Shown here: piece by piece, positions 1 to 9,400 of the stretch
Layout: each line of letters begins with the position of its first letter
Position numbering within the stretch: the stretch's first letter is position 1
Source: Bacteroidales bacterium
GTDB lineage: Bacteria; Bacteroidota; Bacteroidia; Bacteroidales; Paludibacteraceae
DNA length: 64,000 bases
NCBI GenBank assembly: GCA_015061145.1
Contig: SUXD01000003.1
Span: 56,144 to 120,143, forward strand
Direction of reading: 5' to 3'
Translations under genes and position numbers: made by a program
The notes under the pieces: model-generated
What the model was told of the DNA's origin: nothing
The model's database searches: none
Seen by the model: the letters and a program-made list of their open reading frames with translations, nothing else

Positions 1-705
1 GGTTATTTTTTCGGTACATTGTTCGAAAAGAACGATGCTGCCGAGAAGATTGAAAGCGGTGCCAGTAATGCGCGGACAAGGCGTAACGCTACGACAGAAG
101 GCGATTTTGCTGTTTCGTTGCTGGTGCTCTCTGCAAAAGTGATGAAAGCCGACGGCAAGCTTCTGCGTGTGGAATTGGATTATATTAAAGACTTTTTCAA
201 AAATAGTTTCGGTGTACAGAAGGCGTCGCAGTACATATTGCTGTTTCGCGAGATACTGAAAAAGGATTATAACATCACGGATGTTTGTTTGCAGATAAAG
301 CAATATACAAGTTTGGCCATGCGTTTGCAGATGCTTCATTATCTTTTTGGCATTGCCTATGCCGACGGAGAAGTGAATGTGGACGAGGAAATGGAACTGC
401 ACAAGATTGCTCGTTCGCTAGGCATCACCGAACGCGACTATATTTCAATCCGTGCCATGTACGGACATTCGCAACGCACCGCAGCCAATAACGCGAAACC
501 TGTTCCCGACGCTTACGAGATATTAGGCGTGCCGCCGACGGCCACCAATGAGGAAATAAAGAAAGCGTATAAAAAAATGGCGTTGAAACATCATCCCGAC
601 AAGGTGGCCAGTCTGGGCGAAGATGTACAGCGCGCCGCAAACGTAAAATTCCAGAAGATAAACGAAGCTTACGAATATCTGAAAAAAGAGCGGGGCATTA
701 AATAA
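1..705 (+). CDS. DjlA-like co-chaperone, TerB domain plus J domain (5' partial)
   Basis: The frame is open from base 1 (first codons GYFFGT) and no start is visible, so the N-terminus lies outside the window. The glycine- and phenylalanine-rich beginning fits the membrane anchor seen in DjlA-type proteins. About residues 35-150 form a TerB-like helical domain with the acidic [12 protein letters not shown] motif. The last 65 residues are a J domain (DAYEILGV, then KHHPDK with the invariant HPD) ending in KERGIK. J domains stimulate the ATPase of Hsp70/DnaK. The TTG at base 19 is in frame but is unlikely to be the true start because the upstream frame also reads as this protein. Family assignment is firm; the client or process is unknown. 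Confidence 0.85.
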   Translation, partial: GYFFGTLFEKNDAAEKIESGASNARTRRNATTEGDFAVSLLVLSAKVMKADGKLLRVELDYIKDFFKNSFGVQKASQYILLFREILKKDYNITDVCLQIKQYTSLAMRLQMLHYLFGIAYADGEVNVDEEMELHKIARSLGITERDYISIRAMYGHSQRTAANNAKPVPDAYEILGVPPTATNEEIKKAYKKMALKHHPDKVASLGEDVQRAANVKFQKINEAYEYLKKERGIK

Positions 706-722
706 AATCAGAAACCGGTTTC

Positions 723-1763
723 TTACTCCTCGTCATCGAATATGACGGTGGCTTTGCTTGGGGTCACTTTCAAGGTTACGGGGCGACCGAGGTACAGAGC
801 GAGGTTCTTTGTGTCGTGGCCGCATTTGACACCGTACATCACGGGTATTCCCAAATCTTTCACTTTGTCTATGATAATCTGTTCTATGGGTAGGTCGCTC
901 CCTTGGTTCATATTGGTGAAGTCTCCGACAACAATGCCTTTCACCGCATTCAATTTTCCAGACAGTTTGAGGTTTGTCAGCATACGGTCGATGGCGTAAT
1001 TGGCTTCACCGGTGTCTTCAATGAAAAGAATGGCATTTTTTGCGTTTAAGTCAAATATTGTTCCGCCCATGCTGTAGATGAGCGACAGGTTGCCGCCGAC
1101 CAGTCGCCCGCTCGCTTCGCCTTCGATGCAGTTGTCGTTGGTGTCGATGGTCAGGTTTTTGCGCTCGCCGAACAGGGCTCTACGCAGTGTTTCGGCGCTG
1201 TCTTCGTCAGAAAGGTTGCGCGCCATAGCGCCATGTATGCTTTCGATGCCCATGTTGTTCAAGGCAATATGAAAGGCTGTCACATCGCTGTATCCTACAA
1301 ACCATTTAGGATTGTTCTTCAGGGGAGTGAAGTCTATCTTGTCAATGATTTGTGTGCTGCCGTAGCCGCCTCTTGCAGCGATGATGGCATGGATATTGGG
1401 GTTGTCTATCAGGCTTTGCAGTCCGTCGGTGCGTTCTTCCACCGTGCCGGCATAGCGTCCGTCAGCGTTGTACAAGTTGTCAGCTTCTCTGATTTTTAAG
1501 CCCCAGCTTTCCAAGACTCTTTTCCCCGCTTCCATTTCGGATTTCGTCACTTTGTTTGATGCGGCGAAAATGGCTACACTGTCGCCGCTCTTCAAGTAGG
1601 GCGGACGGATGTCCTCGGTAATCTCTTGTTGCGAAGTGAGAATGGTGGTGTAATATTTGTTGTTGTAAACATCCTCTTGATTCACATAATATTCGTTGGT
1701 GACATATTCTTTGCTGCAACTGAACAGTGCAATACAGAGAAACGCTATATACGAGTGTTTCAT
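723..1763 (-). CDS. Peptidase S66 family lipoprotein (LD-carboxypeptidase-like)
   Basis: A 346-residue protein with a lipoprotein signal peptide (LFSC, Cys16) and a short linker before an S66 fold. The S66 triad can be read: Ser159 in GYSDVT, Glu249 in LFIEDTGE and His316 in KCGHDTKN. The substrate-loop motif AARGGYG (residues 129-135) is present. Family members cleave the L,D bond between meso-diaminopimelate and D-Ala in peptidoglycan tetrapeptides during murein recycling; microcin-immunity MccF proteins share the fold. LdcA is cytoplasmic, so a lipid-anchored version would act on periplasmic muropeptides, which is inference. A TAATTTTG -7 box lies 41 bases upstream. The gene converges on the J-domain gene, 17 bases away. 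Confidence 0.85.
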   Translation of the reverse strand: MKHSYIAFLCIALFSCSKEYVTNEYYVNQEDVYNNKYYTTILTSQQEITEDIRPPYLKSGDSVAIFAASNKVTKSEMEAGKRVLESWGLKIREADNLYNADGRYAGTVEERTDGLQSLIDNPNIHAIIAARGGYGSTQIIDKIDFTPLKNNPKWFVGYSDVTAFHIALNNMGIESIHGAMARNLSDEDSAETLRRALFGERKNLTIDTNDNCIEGEASGRLVGGNLSLIYSMGGTIFDLNAKNAILFIEDTGEANYAIDRMLTNLKLSGKLNAVKGIVVGDFTNMNQGSDLPIEQIIIDKVKDLGIPVMYGVKCGHDTKNLALYLGRPVTLKVTPSKATVIFDDEE

Positions 1764-1803
1764 ATTGGTTTGAATGGTGTTATAGAATTTTTGTATTCCA
1801 GTG

Positions 1804-1811
1804 CAAAATTA
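1804..1811 (-). promoter_or_regulatory. -7 box of the S66 peptidase gene
   Basis: On the minus strand this reads TAATTTTG, a perfect match to the Bacteroidota TAnnTTTG -7 element, about 40 bases before the ATG at 1763. No clear -33 TTTG was seen. Confidence 0.5.
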
Positions 1812-1856
1812 CATATTTTGACGAATTTTTCAAAATGTCAGCTTTCGTTTTAGCGC

Positions 1857-1882
1857 AAAAAAAAGACCCGCAATTTTGCGGG
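1857..1882 (-). terminator. Rho-independent terminator after the acidic-tailed lipoprotein gene
   Basis: On the minus strand a CCCGCA/TGCGGG hairpin is followed by eight T residues. It lies 28 bases past the stop codon of the lipoprotein gene ending at 1910. Confidence 0.75.
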
Positions 1883-1909
1883 CCTTCTTTTATGAATAGG
1901 AATTGCTTA

Positions 1910-2647
1910 TTATTCCAAAGTTACATTAGTAACATCTACAGTCACAGTTTTAGAGTCGAAAATTACACCAGAGATGTAAGCTTCGTCACCAACAATGTTA
2001 GATACTGAATAAGTAGCAATCAAAAGGTTGCTTGTGATAACGGCATTGTCAGAAATTTTTGCTTTTGCACCACCATTAGCGATATCTGCTGAAACTGCAT
2101 TAGAAGGTGTTTTCAAAGTGAAATCAAGGTTTACAACAGCATCTACAGCAGCAGCGTTAGCTTTTGCTACGTCAAGAGTGTAGCATTCGCCGTTGATGAA
2201 TGAAAGGTAAGAACCGTAAGAAGAGTTTGCGTTACCAATTTTGAAAGTGTACTCACGACCGAGGATAGTAGAAGATTTTCCGTTACCTTTTACTTTAGCT
2301 TTGATACGATAAAGAGCAACAGGAACATTTACTTCTTTCAAAGTAGTGATGAAGTATTTGCCTTCTTCGTCTTTTTGTTTTACGCTTTTTTCTTCCAACA
2401 AGTTGATAGCGTCTCCAATTTCTTCACCTGCTGCATTAACGGGAACCAATTCCAAAGTTTTCAGTTTGCCTTCTGATTCAACAGAACCTGCGAAAGTGAT
2501 AGTACCATCTGTGTTAGCAATAGCAGTAGCAGCACCGAATGTTACATTGTCAATGTTTTCGTCATCATCGTCGTCAGAACAAGATGTGAACACTGATGCA
2601 GCGCAGAATGCTACGAGCATCGAAGCGAATCCAAAAAATTTTTTCAT
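1910..2647 (-). CDS. Surface-type lipoprotein with acidic export signal, function unknown
   Basis: A 245-residue lipoprotein. The signal peptide ends in the lipobox TSC (Cys23) and is followed at once by SDDDDDEN. An acidic run just after the lipidated cysteine is the known lipoprotein export signal that sends Bacteroidota lipoproteins to the cell surface, so outer-leaflet exposure is likely. The rest looks beta-rich and contains a probable Ig-like segment (about residues 35-120: ITFAGSV, LKTLELVPV, YRIKAKVKG). No enzymatic motif was recognised. Its own promoter and terminator make it a single-gene unit. A role as a binding or structural surface protein is a guess. Confidence 0.75.
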   Translation of the reverse strand: MKKFFGFASMLVAFCAASVFTSCSDDDDDENIDNVTFGAATAIANTDGTITFAGSVESEGKLKTLELVPVNAAGEEIGDAINLLEEKSVKQKDEEGKYFITTLKEVNVPVALYRIKAKVKGNGKSSTILGREYTFKIGNANSSYGSYLSFINGECYTLDVAKANAAAVDAVVNLDFTLKTPSNAVSADIANGGAKAKISDNAVITSNLLIATYSVSNIVGDEAYISGVIFDSKTVTVDVTNVTLE

Positions 2648-2689
2648 TTTCTTTTTGTTTTTTAGTTAAACATTAAAATTTATTGACCG

Positions 2690-2697
2690 CAAAGTAA
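2690..2697 (-). promoter_or_regulatory. Probable -7 box of the acidic-tailed lipoprotein gene
   Basis: Minus strand TTACTTTG, one base from TAnnTTTG, 43 bases before the ATG at 2647. The intervening leader is A/T-rich. Confidence 0.4.
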
Positions 2698-2786
2698 GTC
2701 ATTTTTATTATTATGAACAAGTGAATAAGATTTTTTTTTCAAAAAATAATTTTCACTTATAGTCAATTCAAATTTGCGTTTTGCGG

Positions 2787-3824
2787 TCAGATGAGCGGAA
2801 TGCCGTTCTTTGCACATTCCTCACGCATTGAGTCGGGCCACAGGCTTGCTTGAATTTCGCCTACGTGCGCCTTTTTGAGGAAGAACATGCACAAGCGTGA
2901 CTGACCGATGCCGCCGCCAATGGAGAGTGGGTACACATCGTTCATCAGACATTTGTGGAACTGCAGTTCCAGACGTTTTTCTTCGCCCGTGAGTTTCAGT
3001 TGGCGCACCAGTGCTTCTTTGTCCACACGCACACCCATCGACGAGAGTTCGAGCGATTGTTTCAGCACGGGATTCCAAACTAGAATGTCGCCGTTCAGGC
3101 CGGCAAAGCCGTTTTCGGCTATGGTTGACCAGTCGTCATAGTCGGGAGCGCGTCCGTCGTGCTTCTCGCCGTTAGAGAGTTTTCCGCCTACACCGATAAG
3201 GAATACGGCGCCGTATTTCCTTGTTATTTCGTTTTCACGCTCTTTTGGCGTGAGGTTGGGGTAGAGTTGCAGCAATTCTTCAGAATGTATGAAGGTGATT
3301 TTCTGCGGCAGCGATGGCTTTATCTGCGGATATGTTTCGTTCACGATATATTCCGTGCGGAGCATGGCGTTGTAAATCTTGTTTACAATTTCTTTGAGGA
3401 AGGCGAGCGAGCGCTCCTCTTTGTTTATCACCCTTTCCCAGTCCCATTGATCGACATAGAGCGAGTGCAGGTTGTCCAATTCTTCGTCGGGACGGATGGC
3501 GTTCATGTCGGTGTATATGCCGTGTCCATGCTCGATGTTCAAGGCGGCCAGTGTCATGCGTTTCCATTTGGCGAGCGAGTGCACCACTTCGGCTTGACGG
3601 TCGCCCATGTCTTTCACGGGGAAACTGACAGGTCGTTCAGTTCCATTCAAGTCGTCGTTTATGCCGGTGCCTTTCAATACAAAGAGCGGAGCGGTGACGC
3701 GACGCAATTTAAGCTCAGATGACAGGTTCGCCTGAAAACTGTCTTTTATCAGTTTGATGGCTTGTTCTGTCTGCTTCAAATCCAATAATGGAGTGTATCC
3801 TTCTGGTTTGATTAACTTGCTCAT
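2787..3824 (-). CDS. asnA: Aspartate-ammonia ligase (asparagine synthetase A)
   Basis: This 345-residue cytoplasmic enzyme makes L-asparagine from aspartate, ammonia and ATP. Length and motifs match AsnA throughout, a class II tRNA-synthetase-like fold: the N-terminal LKRVTAPLF-like segment (LRRVTAPLFV), the substrate stretch FPVKDMGDRQAEVVHSLAKW, DMNAIRPDE, VDQWDWE, NGDILVWNP and the C-terminal GGGIGQSRL motif near residues 303-311. It uses ammonia and has no glutaminase domain, unlike AsnB. It starts at an ATG 38 bases after a good -7 box and appears to be transcribed alone. Assignment is very secure. Confidence 0.97.
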   Translation of the reverse strand: MSKLIKPEGYTPLLDLKQTEQAIKLIKDSFQANLSSELKLRRVTAPLFVLKGTGINDDLNGTERPVSFPVKDMGDRQAEVVHSLAKWKRMTLAALNIEHGHGIYTDMNAIRPDEELDNLHSLYVDQWDWERVINKEERSLAFLKEIVNKIYNAMLRTEYIVNETYPQIKPSLPQKITFIHSEELLQLYPNLTPKERENEITRKYGAVFLIGVGGKLSNGEKHDGRAPDYDDWSTIAENGFAGLNGDILVWNPVLKQSLELSSMGVRVDKEALVRQLKLTGEEKRLELQFHKCLMNDVYPLSIGGGIGQSRLCMFFLKKAHVGEIQASLWPDSMREECAKNGIPLI

Positions 3825-3861
3825 GATGTTATTTTGTTTTACATGTTTGTTAAATTCGATG

Positions 3862-3869
3862 CAAAAATA
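3862..3869 (-). promoter_or_regulatory. -7 box of asnA
   Basis: Minus strand TATTTTTG, a perfect TAnnTTTG element, 38 bases upstream of the asnA ATG at 3824. Confidence 0.55.
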
Positions 3870-3947
3870 AATCTATTTTTCGAAATATAAAAACAAAATG
3901 TCGTTATTTTTATAATTTAAATTGCAAAAAGTCAAAATTTGCGTTGT

Positions 3948-3978
3948 TTTGTGAGAAAGAAAAACTTTTATATCTTTG
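3948..3978 (+). promoter_or_regulatory. Complete Bacteroidota promoter of tRNA-Arg
   Basis: TTTG at 3948-3951 is followed after exactly 19 bases by TATCTTTG at 3971-3978. This is a consensus -33/-7 pair, and the mature tRNA starts 15 bases later. Confidence 0.8.
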
Positions 3979-3992
3979 TGTCGAAAAAAAAC

Positions 3993-4066
3993 GGCTCCGT
4001 AGTTCAGTTGTATAGAACGTCAGATTCCGGTTCTGAAGGTCAAGGGTTAGAATCCCTTCGGGGTCA
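3993..4066 (+). tRNA. tRNA-Arg (CCG anticodon)
   Basis: The cloverleaf can be drawn by eye: acceptor GGCTCCG with CGGGGTC, anticodon stem TCAGA/TCTGA around loop TTCCGGT (anticodon CCG, reading CGG), T arm AAGGG-TTAGAAT-CCCTT and discriminator A at 4066. The length is 74 bases. CCA is not encoded. Confidence 0.92.
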
Positions 4067-4072
4067 CAACAT

Positions 4073-4116
4073 TCCGCAGCGATGCGCCAAGTGGTGTGTG
4101 GTTGCGGCTTTTTTGT
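4073..4116 (+). terminator. Possible terminator of tRNA-Arg
   Basis: CCGCA and TGCGG can pair across an imperfect GC-rich interior and are followed by CTTTTTTG. It sits between the tRNA and the glucanase gene. The stem is short, so this is only a candidate. Confidence 0.4.
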
Positions 4117-4135
4117 TTAAATGACATTTTTTGCG

Positions 4136-5728
4136 ATGAAAAAAAACATTGTTTTTCTTTTGTTATTAATTTCTGTGTTCAAGGCAAATGCCGCATACGA
4201 ATTGGTGTGGTCGGACGAGTTCGAATGTCCGTCACTGAATACTTCGGTATGGACTTACGAGACCGGTACGGGCGATTGGGGATGGGGCAATGGCGAGTCG
4301 CAATTTTATACCAGTCGCACCGAAAATGTGCGTATTGACGACGGAAAACTCGTGATTGCAGCCAAGAAGGAGAATTATGGCGGCAGCGCCTATACGTCGG
4401 GGCGCATCAAAACTGCCGGAAAGGTGCAGGTGAAGTATGGCCGTATAGAGGCGCGTATTAAGGTGCCAGAGGCGGCGGCTGGTGTGTGGCCCGCTTTCTG
4501 GATGCTCGGCACGGGTGCGCAGGGATGGCCTTTTCAGGGCGAAATGGACATTATGGAGGTAATGTGTACGGAAGATCAAAGCACTTGGAGAAACTCCTTG
4601 AATACATATCATTGGAATTTGCATGGCATGGACGGCGAATACCAGAATGTGAAATATGGCTTGTCTTATGAACATCATGAAGTGTTGAGCAACGATTTCC
4701 ATATCTATGGATTGGAATGGACTCCCACCGAGGTGCGTGGCTATTTCAAGGCTTCCGAAAATGCTGAAGAAGTGACTGTTTGCACAATGTACAACGGCGA
4801 TGCGGCGAGTCGCGATAACGGTCGGTATGCCTTTGTTGGCTACGAAGCGTTTATGATACTGAATGTGGCATTGGGAGGCAGTTATGTGTCATATAAGGTA
4901 GATGAAAATTTTCAGTCGGGCGAGATGCTGGTCGATTGGGTGCGCGTCTATCAAGACCGCACGGCATATCCTGCCTCTTCGCTCACCGACAAGTCGTCGG
5001 AATGCGCAGCGCCATCGGCCGACGATTGCAACAACATGTTTGCCTCCTACTCCTCGGCAGCTTGTACAGTGAACGAAAACAATTGGTGGCATGCTGCTGA
5101 TGGTGTGGCATCGGTTTCGGGCTCTGCTTTCAATGTGTCATCGGCGGCATTCTATAACAATATGTATGCAATGGCGCAAGGCGGAAATTTTTCGTTGGCG
5201 TCAGGCATCTCTTATACGCTTTCGGGGAATATTGTCGCCAATCGTGATATTGCCGTTACGCTTTATGTAGAGTCAAAAGACGATAACCGGCAGCAGATGT
5301 TCAAAGATAATGTCATTTCGCTTTCGGCAGGAGAGACTCGTGCATTTTCTGTAGGTGCAACGCCTTTGTCTGATTGGAGCAATCCTGTGCTGGTGCTTTC
5401 GGCTTCAGATGTGGCGGCAGGCACGTCGTTCTCTGTGACGGATGTTGTTTTGCGTCCTTCGTCCTGCGGTTCGGGTACGGGTGTTCCCTGCAATTTGCGT
5501 ACAGAGAAAGCTTCTGTATTCCCCAATCCCGCTTCTGATGAGGTGTTTCTGCATTCCAGCGGCGAGGTGCAATGCGTCAGGTTGTTCGATACATCCGGAC
5601 ATTTGTGCGGCGAATATTCTTTGTGCGGTGATAAATTTTCAGTTTCGTCGCTTCCGGCTGGATTCTATTTGCTGCAAGTTGTCTATACGACGGGCAGATT
5701 GGAGGTGTTGAAAGTAGTTAAGAAGTAA
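4136..5728 (+). CDS. Secreted GH16 beta-glucanase with type IX sorting domain
   Basis: A 530-residue secreted glycoside hydrolase. A signal peptide (MKKNIVFLLLLISVF, cut near ANA) leads into a GH16 domain to about residue 280. The catalytic signature GEMDIMEV places the nucleophile at Glu136, the helper Asp at 138 and the acid/base Glu at 141, the ExDxxE form typical of laminarinase-type beta-1,3(4)-glucanases. Residues about 300-440 resemble a carbohydrate-binding beta-sandwich. The last 75 residues (VFPNPASDE to VVKK) are a type A C-terminal sorting domain for export by the type IX system, whose porU and porV follow close by. ATG 4136 is preferred over 4121 because it begins the signal peptide. 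The exact glucan is not predictable. Confidence 0.9.
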   Translation: MKKNIVFLLLLISVFKANAAYELVWSDEFECPSLNTSVWTYETGTGDWGWGNGESQFYTSRTENVRIDDGKLVIAAKKENYGGSAYTSGRIKTAGKVQVKYGRIEARIKVPEAAAGVWPAFWMLGTGAQGWPFQGEMDIMEVMCTEDQSTWRNSLNTYHWNLHGMDGEYQNVKYGLSYEHHEVLSNDFHIYGLEWTPTEVRGYFKASENAEEVTVCTMYNGDAASRDNGRYAFVGYEAFMILNVALGGSYVSYKVDENFQSGEMLVDWVRVYQDRTAYPASSLTDKSSECAAPSADDCNNMFASYSSAACTVNENNWWHAADGVASVSGSAFNVSSAAFYNNMYAMAQGGNFSLASGISYTLSGNIVANRDIAVTLYVESKDDNRQQMFKDNVISLSAGETRAFSVGATPLSDWSNPVLVLSASDVAAGTSFSVTDVVLRPSSCGSGTGVPCNLRTEKASVFPNPASDEVFLHSSGEVQCVRLFDTSGHLCGEYSLCGDKFSVSSLPAGFYLLQVVYTTGRLEVLKVVKK

Positions 5729-5756
5729 TTGTTGATTCATAAAAAACGAAAGAGAT

Positions 5757-6371
5757 ATGAAAATAATAGCGGTAGGGTGGAATTACAGAGAGCACAACCA
5801 AGAGATGAACAGAATGGATGTTCCGCAAGAGCCTGTGCTTTTCATGAAACCGGATTCGGCTTTGCTCAAAAGCAACAAACCGTTTTTCATCCCCGATTTT
5901 TCGGAAAGAGTAGAGTATGAAACAGAAATCATCATCCGTATATGCCGTTTGGGAAAAAATATTTCCGAGCGGTTCGCTTCACGCTATTACGATGGTGTTG
6001 GCGTAGGCATCGACTTCACTGCGCGCGATTTGCAGCAGAAACTGAAATCGGCTGGGTCGCCGTGGGAGATTTGCAAGGCTTTCGACGGTTCGGCTGCCAT
6101 CAGCGAATTTCTGCCTGTGGAACGCTTTGCCGATGTGAACAATCTGAATTTTCATCTCGATATCAACGGAAAGACTGTACAGCAAGGAAATACGCGCGAC
6201 CAGATTTTCAACATCGACAAGATTATTGCGTACGCGAGTCGTTTCTTCACGCTCAAAATCGGCGACATCATATTTACTGGCACTCCGGCAGGCGTAGGGC
6301 GTGTAAATATCGACGATCATTTGCAGGCTTACGTGGAGGGTGAAAAGCTTATGGACTTTTATGTGCGTTAG
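5757..6371 (+). CDS. Fumarylacetoacetate hydrolase (FAH) family protein
   Basis: A compact 204-residue FAH-fold protein. It shows the family features: AVGWNYREH at the N-terminus, FMKPDSAL, the metal-ligand stretch VEYETEIIIRI (two acidic ligands), VGIDFTARDLQ with the third acidic ligand, WEICKAFD, and the C-terminal GDIIFTGTPAGVG. Members hydrolyse or decarboxylate small beta-keto acids; short bacterial versions include acylpyruvases and oxaloacetate decarboxylases. The substrate cannot be chosen from sequence, and neither neighbour (GH16 upstream, porU downstream) suggests one. It starts 28 bases after the GH16 stop and may be cotranscribed with it. Confidence 0.85.
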   Translation: MKIIAVGWNYREHNQEMNRMDVPQEPVLFMKPDSALLKSNKPFFIPDFSERVEYETEIIIRICRLGKNISERFASRYYDGVGVGIDFTARDLQQKLKSAGSPWEICKAFDGSAAISEFLPVERFADVNNLNFHLDINGKTVQQGNTRDQIFNIDKIIAYASRFFTLKIGDIIFTGTPAGVGRVNIDDHLQAYVEGEKLMDFYVR

Positions 6372-6389
6372 CAGATACAATATTTTTAT

Positions 6390-6397
6390 TATATTTG
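6390..6397 (+). promoter_or_regulatory. -7 box of porU
   Basis: TATATTTG, a perfect TAnnTTTG match, 20 bases before the porU ATG at 6418. No clear -33 partner. Confidence 0.5.
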
Positions 6398-6417
6398 CGT
6401 AATAAATATAGAAAAGA

Positions 6418-9400
6418 ATGAACAAGAAATTGATTCATATATTGACGGCGGCCTTGTTGCTGACATGCTTGCAGCTCTCGGCTGAAACACTTTCGCGCCA
6501 GTTGGCATGGGGCGGAACTGAGACAGTCTGGGCAGATTCGTCGTCATACAAACTCATTTCGTTGTCGGATGCAGTGTATCTTGCTCGAATGCCTTATGCA
6601 CAGATAGAAGTGCCAGCGAATGGCGCAGCTGATAGTGAGTTTGCGCTGAAAAACCTTTTGCTCGCCGATTTAACGGCAGAAGAAGTTGAGATACTGAACG
6701 CGAATAATTTTCAAGCACCGGAAGAATTGTCGTTGAGTGTCAAAAAGAATGGTGACAAGTATATTCTTGGCTTTTGGCCGTTTCTGACTACAGCCGACGG
6801 CGTTAAGAAACTGGTATCGTTCGATATAGAGGAAACGGTAATTCAGCATACTTCTTTTACACAGGCTGTGGCAAACGGTACATCAAATAATTCCGTGATG
6901 CGAAACGGCAAATGGGTGAAAATGCGTGTGCCTGCAAGTGGCATCTATAAGCTGACTTACAATGATATTGTTTCTGCAGGCATCGATCCTTCCGACTTAC
7001 ATCTGTATGGCTACGGAGGGGCCTTGCTGAACGAAGATATTGCGGCATTTCATAATGATGACCTTCCGCAGTGCCCTTATGCCATGTATAAAGGGGCTGA
7101 CGGTGTGTTTAATGCTGGCGATTACATCCTTTTTTATGCGCAAGGTCCTATCTCGTGGAATTACAACAATATAACCAAGGAATTTTTGCGCATACGCAAC
7201 CCTTATTCTGATTATGGCTATTATTTTCTGGCGTCGGGCACGGGTGAGGCGCCGTTGCTTGTCACAGAACAAGCGCTGGTACAACCCGGTGAAGCGGAAG
7301 TTGCGCATTACACTTCGTTCACCGATCATTTGCTGTACGAATCAGAACTGCTGAATCTGGCTGAGTCGGGACGCGAACTGTATGGCGAAGAACTGAGTGT
7401 CTCCACCAAGAGCAGAGTGCTGAATTTTCAAGTGCCAAACATTGATGTGCTGGCTAAAATGGTGCTTCGGGTGAATGCTGCGGTGAAATCATCAACCAGC
7501 AATGGCGAGATGTCTTCCATCAAAGTGAATGTAGGTCGAAGCGGCGATGGCGTTGGCGGCAATGAGACATACACTTTTAAGGCGAATAATATCCTTTCGT
7601 CCGATTATTATACTAAAGGTGTGGAAACCGGCGGCATATTCTATGGTTCATATCCGTTTGTCAATGTGCCAGTGACAGTCACACTCGATTTTGCGACAAC
7701 AACAGCCAAGGCCTGGATAAATTATGTGACGATGACGGCAGTCAGAAACTTGACGATGACGGGTGAACAAATGTCGTTTCGGGTGCCGCAATTCAAGTCG
7801 GGTTACGCCAATTTCTCCATCAACTCCTCTGCGCCGGCAAACGAAGTATGGAACATAACGAGTGTGACAGATGTGAAACGAATGCCAGTCGCTTATGCTG
7901 ACGGTGTGACTTCTTTTGATGCGCAGAATACCGACGGGAAAATGCAAGAGTATGTGATGGTGAATCCGGCTGGAAATTTCTCGAAGCCTGAAATATTAGG
8001 CGGTGTGGGCAATCAGAATCTGCATTCGTACGCCAATCCCGAACTTGTCATCATTACCAATGCCGAATATATAGATGCGGCAAATCGCGTGGCCGATGTG
8101 CATCGTGCAGTGGATAAAATGAATGTTGTTGTTGCAACAGCCGAACAGGTGTACAATGAGTTTTCGTCGGGCACACCCGATGCCTCGGCTTACAGAATGT
8201 TCGTGAAAATGTTTTACGACCGCTACAAACTGGGGCTGGATGCTACCGAAACAAAATATCTGCTGCTGTATGGCGACGGAACATACGATAACAGGCAGGT
8301 GCTGGGCAATGATGGGTACAACAAACTTCTCACTTATCAGTCGTACGCCTCGCTTTCCGAAACAGTCAGCTATGTTATCGAAGATTATTTCGGATTCCTT
8401 TCCGAATCAGGAAGCGGCGATTCGTTTACAAGCACAGCGAAAGTGGATGTGAGCGTGGGACGCTTGACGGTCTCATCTAAAGCCGATGCCGATGCAGTGG
8501 CCGACAAACTGGTTGGATATATAAATAACAAGAAAATCGGCAAATGGAAGAATCAAGTGCTGTTTTTCGGCGATGATGGCGGAAATGGTGACGGAATTCG
8601 TCATGTGAAGCAGTGCGACAGTGTGGCGTGCCGCGTTATCAACCGTTATCCCGAATTCCAAACGACAAAATTGTATCTCGATGCTTTTCAGCAACAAACT
8701 TCGGCTAGCGGAGAGTCTTATCCCGAAGCTAAAGAGAAGTTTTGGAAAATGATTAAATCAGGCGTACTTTACTTGAATTATGTGGGGCATGGCGGTGCCA
8801 ATGCATTAACAAACGAAAAAATCGTTACCAATGCCGATTTGATTGATTTGTACAACGAACATCTCGCGTTTTGGACAACTGCCACTTGTAATTTTTCTCG
8901 TTTCGACGCTCCCGTTGTTTCGGCAGGAGAATATGTCTTGATAAATAAGAATGGCGGAGGCATAGGACTTTTTTCGACTACCCGTACTGTATATTCCGAC
9001 CCAAACTATGCTTTGAACCGTGAGTTTGTAGTGCCTCTGTTTGGGCGCGACGGTCAAGGAAAACAATATCGTGTGGGCGATTTGCTCAAATACGCCAAAA
9101 ATAATTGTACATCCAAGATGTACGACAATAAACTCAGTTTCGTCCTTTTGGGCGATCCCGCTTTGCGTCTGGCTATGCCAGCGTACGATGTGCATACCGA
9201 ATCAATCAACGGAAAAGATGTGAAAGAAGTAACGGTAGGCGCATTAGAAACGGTGGAAATAAACGGAAGCGTACGCAACGGAAACGAAGTGATGACAGAT
9301 TTCAATGGCGTGGTGTATGTTTCGGTGTTCGACAAAGAAATGGAAGTCAGAACGCTAGACAATCATGACGAAGGCGCATATAATTATATGGACCGTTCTT

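Noticed and set aside
3159..3722. A 187-residue open frame antisense to asnA
   Set aside because: asnA on the other strand matches its family along its whole length; the antisense frame has no domain and no promoter.
4121..4136. Earlier start ATG 4121 for the GH16 gene
   Set aside because: It adds MTFFA before a normal signal peptide; the ATG at 4136 gives a typical lipophilic leader behind MKK.
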